DNA of 64,000 nucleotides. It comes from Maritalea mobilis. Its GTDB lineage: Bacteria > Pseudomonadota > Alphaproteobacteria > Rhodobacterales > Rhodobacteraceae. Below, piece by piece: positions 16,918 through 25,977 of this stretch (position 1 is its first letter; each line of letters starts with the position of its first letter). The stretch covers positions 434,001 to 498,000 of the forward strand of contig NZ_JAHVKE010000002.1 in the NCBI RefSeq assembly GCF_019800885.1, read 5' to 3'. The notes below the pieces were generated by a model. It did not search any database, was not told the origin of the DNA, and saw only the letters and a list, made by a program, of their open reading frames with translations. The position numbers and the translations under genes were made by a program.

Positions 16918-17400
16918 TCAGATCACCGCAAGCAGGGCCTCACCGGTCGAGATTGCACACTCGCCAGGTTTTTCGACCTGCAAATGGGTGATGACGCCAT
17001 CCTCGGCCACCAGCGCGTAGCGCTTGGAGCGGTCGTAGAACCCGACCTCGGGCTTGGTGTAGGTCATGCCCATGGCGCGGGTGAAACTGCTGTCCCCATC
17101 GGCCAAAAGGGTGATGCCCGCCGCCGTCGCGCCCGTCGTCTCGCCCCACAACCGCATCACATGCGCGTCGTTCACAGAAACGCAGATGATCTCGTCGATG
17201 CCCTTGGCGTCGAACTCGGGTTTCGTGCGCACGAAACTCGGCAGGTGCTTGGAATCGCAAGTGGGCGTAAAGGCGCCGGGCACCGCCACGATGATGATGC
17301 GACGGCCCTTTGCCTTCTGTGTCAGCGAGACCTCTTCCGGCCCGCTCTCGCCCATCCGGACGAAGCGCACGTCAGGAAGGCTGTCTCCGATCGCGACCAT
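16918..17400 (-). CDS. Prx5-type peroxiredoxin (second of a tandem pair)
   Basis: A 160-residue peroxiredoxin of the AhpC/TSA Prx5 class that reduces peroxides through Cys48 in the motif PGAFTPTC. It has the Prx5 blocks LPSFVRTKPEFDAKGIDEIICVSVNDAHVM and YTKPEVGFYDRSKRYALVAEDG. It follows its paralogue by only 8 bases and is clearly a tandem duplicate that has diverged (for example CDSKHL against CHSAHV after the catalytic Cys). It contains a further Cys near the C-terminus (GECAIS), a candidate resolving residue. Confidence 0.93.
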   Translation of the reverse strand: MVAIGDSLPDVRFVRMGESGPEEVSLTQKAKGRRIIIVAVPGAFTPTCDSKHLPSFVRTKPEFDAKGIDEIICVSVNDAHVMRLWGETTGATAAGITLLADGDSSFTRAMGMTYTKPEVGFYDRSKRYALVAEDGVITHLQVEKPGECAISTGEALLAVI

Positions 17401-17408
17401 GTCGCGCC

Positions 17409-17897
17409 TCAGATCGCTGCCAGAAGGGCTTCGCCGCCCGAGGTTTCGCAGACGCCGGGGTTCTCCTCGGCCTGGAAGACTTTGACGACACCGTCCTCGA
17501 CATACATCGCGTAGCGGCCAGAGCGTGCGATCAGGCCGGCCGGCGGCGCGGTGAAATCCATGCCGATGGCCGTGGTGAACGCGCTTTCCGCATCGCCAAG
17601 CATCGTGATGCCGGCCTGGGTCGCGCCGGTGGCCTCGCCCCATGCGCCCATGACGAACGGGTCATTGACCGAGATGCAGATGATCTCGTCCACGCCTTTG
17701 GCCTCGAAATCGCCCTTGGTGCGCACGAAGCTGGGGACATGGGCAGAATGGCAGGTCGGGGTAAAGGCGCCGGGCACAGCGAAGATCACGACCTTGCGCC
17801 CCTTCACCTTGTCGCTCAACTGGACCTGCTCGGGGCCTTCGGCGCCCATCTGAACGAGCGTTGCATCGGGCAGGGTGTCTCCGACGGAAATGGGCAT
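17409..17897 (-). CDS. Prx5-type peroxiredoxin (first of a tandem pair)
   Basis: A 162-residue Prx5-class peroxiredoxin with catalytic Cys49 in PGAFTPTC and a possible resolving Cys near the C-terminus (PGVCET). The start at 17897 follows a GGAGAC ribosome site. It is the promoter-proximal member of the pair and diverges from an FAD-dependent reductase gene 87 bases away. Such reductases can pass electrons to thiol systems, but a functional link here is only suggested by position. Confidence 0.94.
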   Translation of the reverse strand: MPISVGDTLPDATLVQMGAEGPEQVQLSDKVKGRKVVIFAVPGAFTPTCHSAHVPSFVRTKGDFEAKGVDEIICISVNDPFVMGAWGEATGATQAGITMLGDAESAFTTAIGMDFTAPPAGLIARSGRYAMYVEDGVVKVFQAEENPGVCETSGGEALLAAI

Positions 17898-17984
17898 TTG
17901 GCGCGTCTCCTTCGCTTGTCTATCCGCATCCCCGGCATATAGGGTCCGCCGCGCAGCACGCCAGTCGCAAAGAGGGCAGGGGCC

Positions 17985-19190
17985 ATGGAAAAAATCGTCG
18001 TCGTCGGGGCAGGGCAGGCCGGGGCCTCTTGCGTGGCCAAGCTCAGGTCCGAAGGGTTCACGGGCAAGATCACCTTGATCGGCGAGGAACATGTTCCGCC
18101 CTATCAGCGCCCGCCGCTGTCCAAGGCCTATCTGCTGGGGGATATGGAGCTTGAACGCCTCTTCCTGCGGCCGGAAAGCTACTACGCCGAGAACGGGATC
18201 GAGCTGATGCTGGATACCCGTGTCGATGCGATAGACCGCGCCGACAAGAAGGTGATCGCGGGGGGCAAGACGGTCGATTACGACGCGCTGGTGTTGGCCA
18301 CGGGGTCTGTCCCGCGCCGCCTGCCCGCTGCCATCGGGGGCGAGTTACCCGGCGTCCATGTCGTGCGCACCTTGCGCGATGTCGACGAGATGGCCTCCGG
18401 GGTGGTGGAGGGGCGCCATGCGCTGATCTTGGGGGGCGGGTATATCGGGCTGGAGGCCGCCGCCGTCTGCCGCAAGAAGGGGATGGAGGTCACGCTGATC
18501 GAGATGGCCGACCGCATTCTCCAGCGTGTCGCCGCACCCGAGACCAGCGATTGGTTCCGCGACTTGCACACGCGCCATGGCGTGACAATTCGCGAGGGCG
18601 TCGGTCTGGAACGGTTGCTGGGCGACGACCATGTCACCGGCGCGATCCTCGGCGACGGGACCGAACTGCCCGTCGATCTGGTCATCGTCGGCATCGGGAT
18701 TTCGCCGGCCACCTCTCTGGCCGAGGTCGCGGGCATCGAGATCGACAACGGGATCGCGACGGACACGCAGGGCCGGACCAGCGACGCGTCGATCTGGGCT
18801 GCGGGGGATTGTGCGTCGCTTCCGTTCCGGGGAGAGCGTATTCGCCTCGAGTCGGTCCAGAACGCCATCGACCAGGCCGAAACTGTGGCAAGGAACATCC
18901 TCGGCGCGGATCAGGACTACGACCCGAAACCGTGGTTCTGGTCGGACCAGTATGACGTGAAACTGCAAATCGCCGGGCTGAACCGTGGCTATGACCACGT
19001 GGTGGTGCGCGAGGGCGAAGGGGCCTGTTCGCACTGGTATTACGCGGGCGACACGCTACTGGCGGTCGATGCGATGAACGATGCGCGTGGCTACATGATC
19101 GGCAAGCGCCTGATCGAGGCGGGCAAATCCCCCGATCCGGCGATCATCGCGGATGCCTCCGCCGATCTGAAGCCTCTGTTGAAAGGGTGA
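17985..19190 (+). CDS. FAD-dependent ferredoxin-reductase-type oxidoreductase
   Basis: A 401-residue flavoprotein of the rubredoxin/ferredoxin--NAD reductase family (BphA4/PdR-like). The FAD-binding VVGAGQAGASC is at about 6-16, PPYQRPPLSKAYL follows near 40, the NAD-binding LILGGGYIGLEAAAVCRK is near 147, and WAAGDCAS near 272 is the C-terminal FAD motif. Enzymes of this class feed electrons from NAD(P)H to a [2Fe-2S] ferredoxin for P450s or dioxygenases. No such partner is next to it; rsmD follows after 5 bases. Confidence 0.92.
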   Translation: MEKIVVVGAGQAGASCVAKLRSEGFTGKITLIGEEHVPPYQRPPLSKAYLLGDMELERLFLRPESYYAENGIELMLDTRVDAIDRADKKVIAGGKTVDYDALVLATGSVPRRLPAAIGGELPGVHVVRTLRDVDEMASGVVEGRHALILGGGYIGLEAAAVCRKKGMEVTLIEMADRILQRVAAPETSDWFRDLHTRHGVTIREGVGLERLLGDDHVTGAILGDGTELPVDLVIVGIGISPATSLAEVAGIEIDNGIATDTQGRTSDASIWAAGDCASLPFRGERIRLESVQNAIDQAETVARNILGADQDYDPKPWFWSDQYDVKLQIAGLNRGYDHVVVREGEGACSHWYYAGDTLLAVDAMNDARGYMIGKRLIEAGKSPDPAIIADASADLKPLLKG

Positions 19191-19195
19191 GTTGA

Positions 19196-19765
19196 ATGCG
19201 GATCGTCGCCGGGCGCTGGCGCGGCAAGAAACTGGCCGAGGTCGGCGCGGGGGACGCGGCAGCGCATCTACGCCCCACCACCGACCGCGTGCGCGAAAGC
19301 CTGTTCAACCTGCTGATGAACGGCAAGCAGGGCGATCCCGTCACCGGCGCCCGTGTGCTGGACCTGTTCGCCGGGACCGGTGCGCTGGGGCTGGAGGCGC
19401 TGAGCCGTGGGGCCGCCCATGTCACCTTCGTCGATGATGGCGGGGCGTCTCGGGCGCTTCTGCGGGAGAATATCGGGCTGTGCGCTGCGCAAGGCGTGAC
19501 CAAGGTTTTTCGCCGCGATGCGACCAGCCTTGGCGAGAACCGGGGCAAACCCTTTGATCTCGTGTTTATGGACCCGCCCTACGGTCAGGGCTTGGGTGAA
19601 CGAGCCTTGGGCAGCGCGCTGACCGGCGGATGGATCGTCCCCGGCACCCTGATCGTCTGGGAAGAAAGCACCCCACCCCTCCCGCCATCCGGTCTGGTCC
19701 AGGTCGATCAACGCCGCTATGGCGGCACGACCCTGACACTGTTGCGTGCGGAAAAGGCCGAATGA
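19196..19765 (+). CDS. rsmD: 16S rRNA (guanine966-N2)-methyltransferase RsmD
   Basis: A 189-residue SAM-dependent methyltransferase that modifies G966 of 16S rRNA. It starts MRIVAGRWRGKKL, has the conserved RPTTDRVRESLFNLL block, the SAM site LDLFAGTGALGLEALSRGA near 54-72 and the catalytic DPPYG near 125. Its stop overlaps the HAD gene start in an ATGA. It lies five bases after the reductase, so the three genes are likely one transcript. Confidence 0.96.
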   Translation: MRIVAGRWRGKKLAEVGAGDAAAHLRPTTDRVRESLFNLLMNGKQGDPVTGARVLDLFAGTGALGLEALSRGAAHVTFVDDGGASRALLRENIGLCAAQGVTKVFRRDATSLGENRGKPFDLVFMDPPYGQGLGERALGSALTGGWIVPGTLIVWEESTPPLPPSGLVQVDQRRYGGTTLTLLRAEKAE

Positions 19766-20415
19766 CCCTTGATCTCATCATTTTCGATTGTGACGGCGTG
19801 CTGGTGGACAGTGAGCCCGTGTCGAACCGCCTGTTGGTCGACAACCTCGCACGGCATGGCCTGTCGTTGACCTTGGATGAGGCGATGGGGCTGTTCGTCG
19901 GTGGCACGATGGCGGGGGTCGGCGAGAAGGCCCGCAGCCTCGGGGCCGATCTTCCCGATGACTGGGTGGACGAGATCTATGCCGAAACCTACGCCAAGCT
20001 GCGCGAAGGCGTTGATCCGATCCCCGGCATTCCGGCGTTGCTGGATCAGCTCGACACGGTCGGCCTGCCCTATTGCGTCGCCTCGAACGGCAGTGAAGAG
20101 AAGATGGGGATCACGCTCGGCTCGACCGGGTTGGCGCCGCGCTTCGACGGGCGCCGCTATTCGGCCCATACCTTGGGGGTTGCCAAGCCCGATCCGGGCC
20201 TGTTCCTGCATGCGGCTGCGGATTTGGGCGTGGACCCGGCCAAGTGCCTTGTCGTCGAAGACAGCCCGACCGGCGCAGAAGCTGCGCGGCGCGCGGGCAT
20301 GCCCTGCATCGGCTATGCCCCCGAAGGCGATGGTGCGCGGCTTGCCGCACAGGGCGCGCAGATCATTCGTGACATGGCCGAGATTCCGGCGCTGATCGGG
20401 ATCAAGGCTGCCTGA
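19762..20415 (+). CDS. HAD-superfamily hydrolase (CbbY/phosphoglycolate type)
   Basis: A 217-residue phosphatase or phosphomutase of HAD subfamily IA. Motif I is FDCDGVLVDSEP, with nucleophile D9 and acid/base D11; motif II is the Ser in VASNGS; motif III is the Lys of VAKPDPGLF; motif IV is VVEDSPTGAEAARRAGM. A helical cap lies between motifs I and II. The exact substrate cannot be read from sequence. It overlaps rsmD by four bases. Confidence 0.93.
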   Translation: MTLDLIIFDCDGVLVDSEPVSNRLLVDNLARHGLSLTLDEAMGLFVGGTMAGVGEKARSLGADLPDDWVDEIYAETYAKLREGVDPIPGIPALLDQLDTVGLPYCVASNGSEEKMGITLGSTGLAPRFDGRRYSAHTLGVAKPDPGLFLHAAADLGVDPAKCLVVEDSPTGAEAARRAGMPCIGYAPEGDGARLAAQGAQIIRDMAEIPALIGIKAA

Positions 20416-20450
20416 CACGCCCGCTGGCAGACCGTTCCAGTTGCAAAGAA

Positions 20451-20478
20451 GAAGGCCGCCCCCGAAGGGACGGCCTTC
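20451..20478. terminator. Bidirectional terminator
   Basis: GAAGGCCG (20451-20458) pairs with CGGCCTTC (20471-20478) between the convergent HAD and TRAP binding-protein genes. The stem ends in A/T on both sides, suiting termination in both directions. Confidence 0.7.
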
Positions 20479-20509
20479 CTACTGATCACTGAAGTACTGG
20501 TTACGTCTC

Positions 20510-21586
20510 TCAATCCGTCAAAGGGACGGTTCCTGTCCCGGCTTCTTCGGCGACATAGCGGCGGGCGGCCTCGACCAATGCGGCGCCATCCAGCCCACGC
20601 GCGCTCACGTCGTCAATCCACGCTTGCGTGACGTCTTCGCCGAGAGCACGGATTTCCTCGGTCACGTCTTCCGAGAGGGTGGCAATCTGATTGCCTGCGG
20701 CGGCCATCGCGGCGCGTCCATCCGCATCGCCGATATCATGGGCACGCCCGGCCCAAGCGCTCGCCATCATGCCGGAATTGGCGTCGATCACCGCGCGCAG
20801 ATCCTCGGGCAGCCCTTCGTAGACCTCGCGGTTCATCGCCCAGATGAAATAGAGGTTGTAAAGCGACCGGTCACCCGCGACGTCAGTGTGACTTTGCACG
20901 AGTTCGTCCAGCCGCAGCGAGGGCGACATCTCCCAGGTGATCACGCCACCATCGACGACACCGCGTGCCAGCGCCTCGGGAAAGGCGGGCACGGGCATGC
21001 CCACGGGCGTTGCCCCCAGCCGCTCCAGAAGCAGCGTCGCAGGTCGTGACGGTCCGCGCAGGCGCAACCCCTCAAGGTCCGCAATCTCCTGAATCGCCGG
21101 GCCATCGACATGGATCAGGCCGCGCCCATGCATATGCGCGGCAATGACATGCACATCGGCGAAATCATCCATCAGGAATTCCTGCGTGAAGCGCCATGCC
21201 GCGCGGCTGGCCTCTTCGCCGGATTTCGTCGTCATGAACGGAAGCTCAAGCGCTTCGGCCTCGGGGAAGCGCCCCGGCTGGTAGCCCGGAATGACCCAAC
21301 CGCCATCGATCGCCCCGTCGCGGATCAGGTCATACTGACTGGGTGCGGCCCCTCCGAGCTGCATGAACGGGTAGATCTCCACCGCGATGCGGCCACCCGA
21401 CTGCTCTTCGATCGCCTCGGCCCAAGGTCCCATGAAATGGCTCGGGTTGGCCGAGAGTGGCGAGACGAAATGCTGAAACCTCAGGGTGACCTCGGGTTCG
21501 GCATCCTGCGCAAGAGACGGGCCTGCGCAAGCGACCGTAAGCGCAACCGATGTGGCCACGAGATATCCGGCAAGGCGGGACGACAT
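20510..21586 (-). CDS. TRAP transporter solute-binding protein (DctP family)
   Basis: A periplasmic DctP-family binding protein of about 358 residues. The signal peptide runs to LAQDA; the mature part starts VTLRFQHFVSPLSANPSHFMGPWAEAIEEQSGGRIAVEIYP, a typical TRAP N-terminus, and carries the conserved Arg of LRLRGPSRP, which in the family salt-bridges a carboxylate ligand. The ATG at 21586 is preferred; an in-frame ATG at 21616 would add ten residues, and neither has a strong ribosome site. The membrane subunits DctQ and DctM are not adjacent, so it must be an orphan or use a transporter encoded elsewhere. Confidence 0.88.
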   Translation of the reverse strand: MSSRLAGYLVATSVALTVACAGPSLAQDAEPEVTLRFQHFVSPLSANPSHFMGPWAEAIEEQSGGRIAVEIYPFMQLGGAAPSQYDLIRDGAIDGGWVIPGYQPGRFPEAEALELPFMTTKSGEEASRAAWRFTQEFLMDDFADVHVIAAHMHGRGLIHVDGPAIQEIADLEGLRLRGPSRPATLLLERLGATPVGMPVPAFPEALARGVVDGGVITWEMSPSLRLDELVQSHTDVAGDRSLYNLYFIWAMNREVYEGLPEDLRAVIDANSGMMASAWAGRAHDIGDADGRAAMAAAGNQIATLSEDVTEEIRALGEDVTQAWIDDVSARGLDGAALVEAARRYVAEEAGTGTVPLTD

Positions 21587-21788
21587 GATGATGGATACTC
21601 CACGAGGTTTACGCATTGGTCAACTTGCTAGCCAAAGGATGGGTTTCCGTTAAGGGGAAATTGGCCGGATGCGACACAGCGACCGGACCACCACATCTGG
21701 CAGGGCTTGTTTACCAAACATCAATATGGGACGGTCAGAACTCATCGAGCAGACCGCATAACAAGACACGACAGGCCCCCGCACGCCC

Positions 21789-23846
21789 ATGCTGGAGACC
21801 CGCCCAGACGCATCCGCCCTGCTGTCGCAGGTTTTCGGCTTTCCGGGGTTCCGTCCCGGTCAGGAAGATATCGTGGGCGCGGTTGCCGCCGGCCACAACG
21901 TGCTGGCCATCATGCCCACGGGCGGCGGCAAATCCCTGTGTTTCCAGCTTCCCGCGCTTATGCGCGAGGGCGTGACCGTCGTGATCTCGCCGCTGATCGC
22001 GCTGATGCGCGACCAGGTTCGCGGCCTGCGCGAAGCCGGGGTTGAGGCCGGTGCGCTGACCTCGGGCAACACGCCCGAGGAAACCGACGCCGTGTGGGAG
22101 GCGCTGGAAAGCGGCAGGCTGAAGCTGCTCTACATCGCGCCCGAACGCCTCGCCTCCTCGGGGGGCGAGCGTATGCTGAAACGCGCGGGCGTGTCCCTGA
22201 TCGCGGTGGACGAGGCCCATTGCGTCAGCCAATGGGGCCATGACTTCCGCCCCGATTACCTGCGGATCGGGGCGTTGCGCCGGCAATTGAACGTGCCGCT
22301 GGCCGCCTTCACCGCTACGGCGGATGCCGAAACACGCGAGGAAATCGTCGCGCGCCTGTTCGATGGCGCGCAGCCGGAAACCTTCCTGCGCGGGTTTGAC
22401 CGGCCCAACCTGTCGCTTGCCTTCGAGGTCAAGAACCAGCCGCGCCAGCAAATCCTCAGCTACGCCGCCGCGCGCAAGGGGCAATCCGGCATCGTCTATT
22501 GCGGCACCCGCGCCAAGACCGAGACACTCGCCCAAGCCCTGCGCGAGGCGGGCCATTCCGCCTGCCATTACCACGGCGGGATGGAGGCCGAAGATCGCCG
22601 CCATGTCGAACACCGGTTCGCCACCGAGGATGGCCTGATCGTGGTTGCCACCGTCGCCTTCGGCATGGGCGTGGACAAGCCCGATATCCGTTGGGTCGCG
22701 CAGGCGGACCTTCCAAAAAGCATCGAGGCCTATTACCAGGAAATCGGCCGCGCGGGGCGCGACGGGGCGCCTGCCGATACGCTCACGCTTTATGGTCCCG
22801 ACGATATCCGCTTTCGCCGCCAGCAGATCGACGAAGGCCTTGCCCCGCCCGAGCGCAAGGCGGCCGACCATGCGCGGTTGAACGCGCTGTTGGGACTGGC
22901 CGAGGCGATCAGTTGCCGCCGTCAGAAACTGCTTGGGTATTTCGGCGAGGAGTCGGACCCCTGCGGCAATTGCGATCTCTGCGCCACCGCGCCCGAGACC
23001 TTCGATGCCACGACCGCCGTGCGCAAGGCGCTGTCTGCGATCCTGCGAACGGGTGAGTATTCCGGGACCGGCCACCTGATCGACATCCTCCTTGGGCAGG
23101 ATACCGACAAGGTCCGTGCCCGCGGGCATGATCGGCTTCCGACTTTCGGCGTCGGGTCGGAGTTCGACCGGCGCGGCTGGCAGGCCGTGTTTCGCCAGAT
23201 GATGGGTCATGACCTCGTGCGGCCCGATCCCGCCCGGCATGGCGCGCTGCGCATGACCGAGGCCGCGCGCCCTATCCTGAAGGGCGAGGCCGAGATCACC
23301 TTGCGCCGCGACACGATCACCAAATCGGCCAGCCGACGCCCGGCCGCCAAGATGCTGGTCTCGGAGGAGGACGCACCGCTCCTCTCGGCGCTGAAGGCCA
23401 AGCGCCGTGCGCTGGCCGAGGCTGCGCGCGTTCCGGCCTATGTCATCTTCACGGATCGCACCCTGATCGAGATGGCCGAGACGCGCCCCCAGTCGCTGGA
23501 CGAGATGGCCAAGGTCTCGGGTGTCGGCGCGACCAAGCTCGACCGCTACGGGGCCGAGTTCCTGTCCGTTATCACCGGCGAGGCCGCAGCCCCCCTGCAT
23601 CCCGCGCGGCGCAAGTTGGCGGGGCGGGAGGCGGGCACTGTCTATGATCGCCTTCTGGCGGTGCAGGCCGATCTGGCACGCGGCGACACGGGGCTTGAGA
23701 AACCGCTCTCCTGTTCCTCGTCGCAGCTGGCGAAACTGGCCGATATGCGCCCGACCGACCGGTCCACGGTGGAACGGTTGCTGGGGGAACGGCGCGCCGA
23801 ACGCTTTGCCGATGCGTTTCTCGATGTACTGCGCGAGGCTGGATAA
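21789..23846 (+). CDS. recQ: ATP-dependent DNA helicase RecQ
   Basis: A 685-residue 3'-5' superfamily 2 helicase acting in recombination and replication-fork repair. Domains in order: helicase lobe 1 with GGGKSLCFQLPAL (about 41-54) and DEAHC, lobe 2 with AFGMGVDKPDIRWV and IGRAGRDG, the four-Cys zinc site (ISCRRQKLLGYFGE...CGNCDLC, about 377-400), the winged-helix RQC domain, and one HRDC domain at about 525-600. An extra C-terminal 80-residue segment follows, as in many alphaproteobacterial RecQ. It diverges from the TRAP gene. Confidence 0.96.
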   Translation: MLETRPDASALLSQVFGFPGFRPGQEDIVGAVAAGHNVLAIMPTGGGKSLCFQLPALMREGVTVVISPLIALMRDQVRGLREAGVEAGALTSGNTPEETDAVWEALESGRLKLLYIAPERLASSGGERMLKRAGVSLIAVDEAHCVSQWGHDFRPDYLRIGALRRQLNVPLAAFTATADAETREEIVARLFDGAQPETFLRGFDRPNLSLAFEVKNQPRQQILSYAAARKGQSGIVYCGTRAKTETLAQALREAGHSACHYHGGMEAEDRRHVEHRFATEDGLIVVATVAFGMGVDKPDIRWVAQADLPKSIEAYYQEIGRAGRDGAPADTLTLYGPDDIRFRRQQIDEGLAPPERKAADHARLNALLGLAEAISCRRQKLLGYFGEESDPCGNCDLCATAPETFDATTAVRKALSAILRTGEYSGTGHLIDILLGQDTDKVRARGHDRLPTFGVGSEFDRRGWQAVFRQMMGHDLVRPDPARHGALRMTEAARPILKGEAEITLRRDTITKSASRRPAAKMLVSEEDAPLLSALKAKRRALAEAARVPAYVIFTDRTLIEMAETRPQSLDEMAKVSGVGATKLDRYGAEFLSVITGEAAAPLHPARRKLAGREAGTVYDRLLAVQADLARGDTGLEKPLSCSSSQLAKLADMRPTDRSTVERLLGERRAERFADAFLDVLREAG

Positions 23847-23906
23847 CCCGGCGCCATCGCCTTACATGATCAACCGATCACGAATTGCTGCCTCGGAGGA
23901 CCGCCC

Positions 23907-24683
23907 ATGCTGACCGTCATTTCCCCAGCGAAACGCCTCGATTGGGCGCCCCGCGATGTCGAGATGACCAAGCCGGTTTTCCAGGATCAAGCCGACGACC
24001 TTGCCGAGGTCGCGCGCGATCTGACCGTGGGCGATCTGCAAAAGCTGATGAGCATTTCCGAGGACTTGGCCAAGCTGAATGTCGAGCGCTTCGCGCGCTA
24101 TGCGGAGGAGCCTGACGATCTGCGCCCCGCCGCATTGGCCTTTGCCGGTGACACCTATGCGGGGCTGGAGGCCGCCAGCCTCGATGCGGACGATCTGCGC
24201 TTTGCGCAGGACCGCCTGCGTATCCTGTCGGGCCTTTATGGCCTGTTGCGCCCCCTCGACGCCATCCGGCCCTACCGTCTGGAAATGGGCACCCGGCTGA
24301 AGACCCCGCGCGGCAAGACGTTGTATGACTGGTGGGGCGACCGCATTGCCGAGGCGCTGAACGCCGAAGCCGAGGAATTGGGGACCGACACGCTGATCAA
24401 CTGCGCGTCCGTCGAGTATTTCACGGCCGCTGACCGTGAGGCGCTGAAGCTCAGGGTCATCACCCCCGTGTTCCTGGAGGACAAACCGGGCGGTCCCAAG
24501 ATCGTCAGTTTCTATGCCAAGAAAGCCCGTGGCGCGATGGCGCGGTTCATCACCGAACGCCGCCTTACCGACCCTGCGGGTATCGTGGAGTTCGACCTTG
24601 GCGGCTACCGCCATGCGCCTGACCTGAGCGAGCCGGGCAAGCCGGCCTTCCTGCGCGCCGAGGCCGCCGAACAGGCGGCTTGA
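23907..24683 (+). CDS. yaaA: Peroxide stress protein YaaA
   Basis: A 258-residue protein of the YaaA/DUF328 (UPF0246) family. In E. coli YaaA is induced by OxyR and lowers free intracellular iron and oxidative DNA damage. Family blocks are MLTVISPAKRLDW, GLYGLLRPLDAIRPYRLEMGTRL, LINCASVEYF and the C-terminal FYAKKARGAMARFI. GGAGGAC sits before the ATG. It follows recQ by 60 bases and ends in front of a 22-base palindrome. Confidence 0.95.
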   Translation: MLTVISPAKRLDWAPRDVEMTKPVFQDQADDLAEVARDLTVGDLQKLMSISEDLAKLNVERFARYAEEPDDLRPAALAFAGDTYAGLEAASLDADDLRFAQDRLRILSGLYGLLRPLDAIRPYRLEMGTRLKTPRGKTLYDWWGDRIAEALNAEAEELGTDTLINCASVEYFTAADREALKLRVITPVFLEDKPGGPKIVSFYAKKARGAMARFITERRLTDPAGIVEFDLGGYRHAPDLSEPGKPAFLRAEAAEQAA

Positions 24684-24705
24684 CGATTTCGTAGCGTTGC
24701 GATTG

Positions 24706-24727
24706 GCGCGCGCAGGCCTGCGCGCGC
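24706..24727. terminator. 22-bp perfect palindrome between convergent genes
   Basis: GCGCGCGCAGG (24706-24716) is followed at once by its reverse complement (24717-24727). It lies 22 bases after the yaaA stop and 7 bases from the convergent DUF1244 stop. It is probably a bidirectional terminator, though it lacks a proper T-run. Confidence 0.5.
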
Positions 24728-24734
24728 AAACCGG

Positions 24735-25031
24735 TCAGTGGTCCGGGTGTGACTTCTCGAAGGCGGCTTTCTGCTCGTCACTCGCCTCGGTCTGGTACTT
24801 GGCTTTCCACTGCGCGTAGGGCTCGCCGTAGACGACCTCGCGGGCCTCTTCCTTGCCCATGACGACGCCACGCTCGGTAGCGGCCTCCTGGTACCAGCGG
24901 CTCAGGCAGTTGCGGCAAAATCCCGACAGGTTCATCAGGTCGATATTCTGCACGTCTTTGCGTTCATCGAGATGTTGCAGCAACCGGCGAAAGGCGGCGG
25001 CTTCAAGCTCGGTTTTCGTCGCGTCGTCCAT
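24735..25031 (-). CDS. DUF1244 family protein
   Basis: A 98-residue conserved cytoplasmic protein of unknown function. It matches the DUF1244 family pattern: FRRLLQHLDERKDVQNIDLMNLSGFCRNCLSRWY, with a CxxC pair that could bind metal or be redox-active, then KEEAREVVYGEPYAQWKAKYQ. It lies 21 bases after the N-formylglutamate amidohydrolase gene on the same strand and is probably co-transcribed with it. Confidence 0.88.
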   Translation of the reverse strand: MDDATKTELEAAAFRRLLQHLDERKDVQNIDLMNLSGFCRNCLSRWYQEAATERGVVMGKEEAREVVYGEPYAQWKAKYQTEASDEQKAAFEKSHPDH

Positions 25032-25052
25032 GTCTTGCCTCCTGTGTTCGGG

Positions 25053-25790
25053 TCAGACCTCGGAAATCTTCAGCGCCGCGTCAAGCATGGGGGCCAGCCT
25101 AGCGCCCCATGCCGCCTGATCGGCCTCTTCCTCGATCAGGTCGTTGCGCAGCTCGATCAGGACATGGGGGCGGCCCGGCTGCACCCCGTGCCGGTCCAGC
25201 GCGTCGTTGGGCAGGTGGCCGGAATAGGGTTCGTTATCGCCCACGCACAGGTCGGGTTCGTCGTTCAGACGTGCCAGCAGCGGCAGTGCCAGCCGGGTAT
25301 CCGCGGCATAGAGAACGCCCACATGCCATGGGCGCGGCGCCCGGCCCCGAAGCTGCCGGGTAAAGGAATGGACCGACACGAGGACGGGGTCATCCCGCCC
25401 CGCGATCAGGCGCTCCAGTGCGCGATGATAGGGGCGGTGGAACAGGTCTAGCCGCCGCTCGACCTCGGCTGCATCGGCATGGCGATTGGCCGGAATGATC
25501 GACCCGTCATAGATCTTCATCAGAAGCGTCGGGTCATCCTCGCCCCGGTTGGGGTCGATCACGAGGCGGGAAAAATCCGACAGGATCACCGGGGCATCCA
25601 GCGCCGCTGCCAGGCTGCGCGCCACGCCGGCGGCCCCCACGTCATAGGCGATGTGGCGCGCCATGTCCTCGGGGGGCAGACCAAGATCGCCGCCCGCAAC
25701 CTCGGGCGGGACGCGGTTCGAGGCATGGTCGCAGGTCACGACCCAGCGGCTTTTGCGCCCCTCGCCCTCGATATGAAACGGTGCAGTCAC
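25053..25790 (-). CDS. N-formylglutamate amidohydrolase family protein
   Basis: A 245-residue hydrolase of the HutG2-like N-formylglutamate amidohydrolase family, which hydrolyses N-formylglutamate to glutamate and formate at the end of one histidine-degradation route. Recognisable blocks are TCDHASNRVPPE, LSDFSRLVIDPNRGEDD, VSVHSFTRQLRGR, and RPHVLIELRNDLI with a catalytic Glu. No other hut genes are nearby, so the physiological substrate may differ. Confidence 0.88.
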   Translation of the reverse strand: MTAPFHIEGEGRKSRWVVTCDHASNRVPPEVAGGDLGLPPEDMARHIAYDVGAAGVARSLAAALDAPVILSDFSRLVIDPNRGEDDPTLLMKIYDGSIIPANRHADAAEVERRLDLFHRPYHRALERLIAGRDDPVLVSVHSFTRQLRGRAPRPWHVGVLYAADTRLALPLLARLNDEPDLCVGDNEPYSGHLPNDALDRHGVQPGRPHVLIELRNDLIEEEADQAAWGARLAPMLDAALKISEV

Positions 25791-25977
25791 GGTCGCGTCA
25801 TCCTCGCGTCATCCGACACCGGCACTTAGGACGCAATTGGCGAAAGCGCCAGAGCCGGGGTCGGCAGGCAACTTGTCCTGCGCCTGCTTTTGGGCCAATA
25901 GGGGCGCAACGCGCCAATGTGAGCGCAAACATCGCCCAAAAGGGTGAATAAAGATCACGAAGGGGGGCAGGTTGCCC

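Noticed and set aside
21735-23600. A 621-codon minus-strand open frame opposite recQ
   Set aside because: Shadow of recQ; no recognisable domain.
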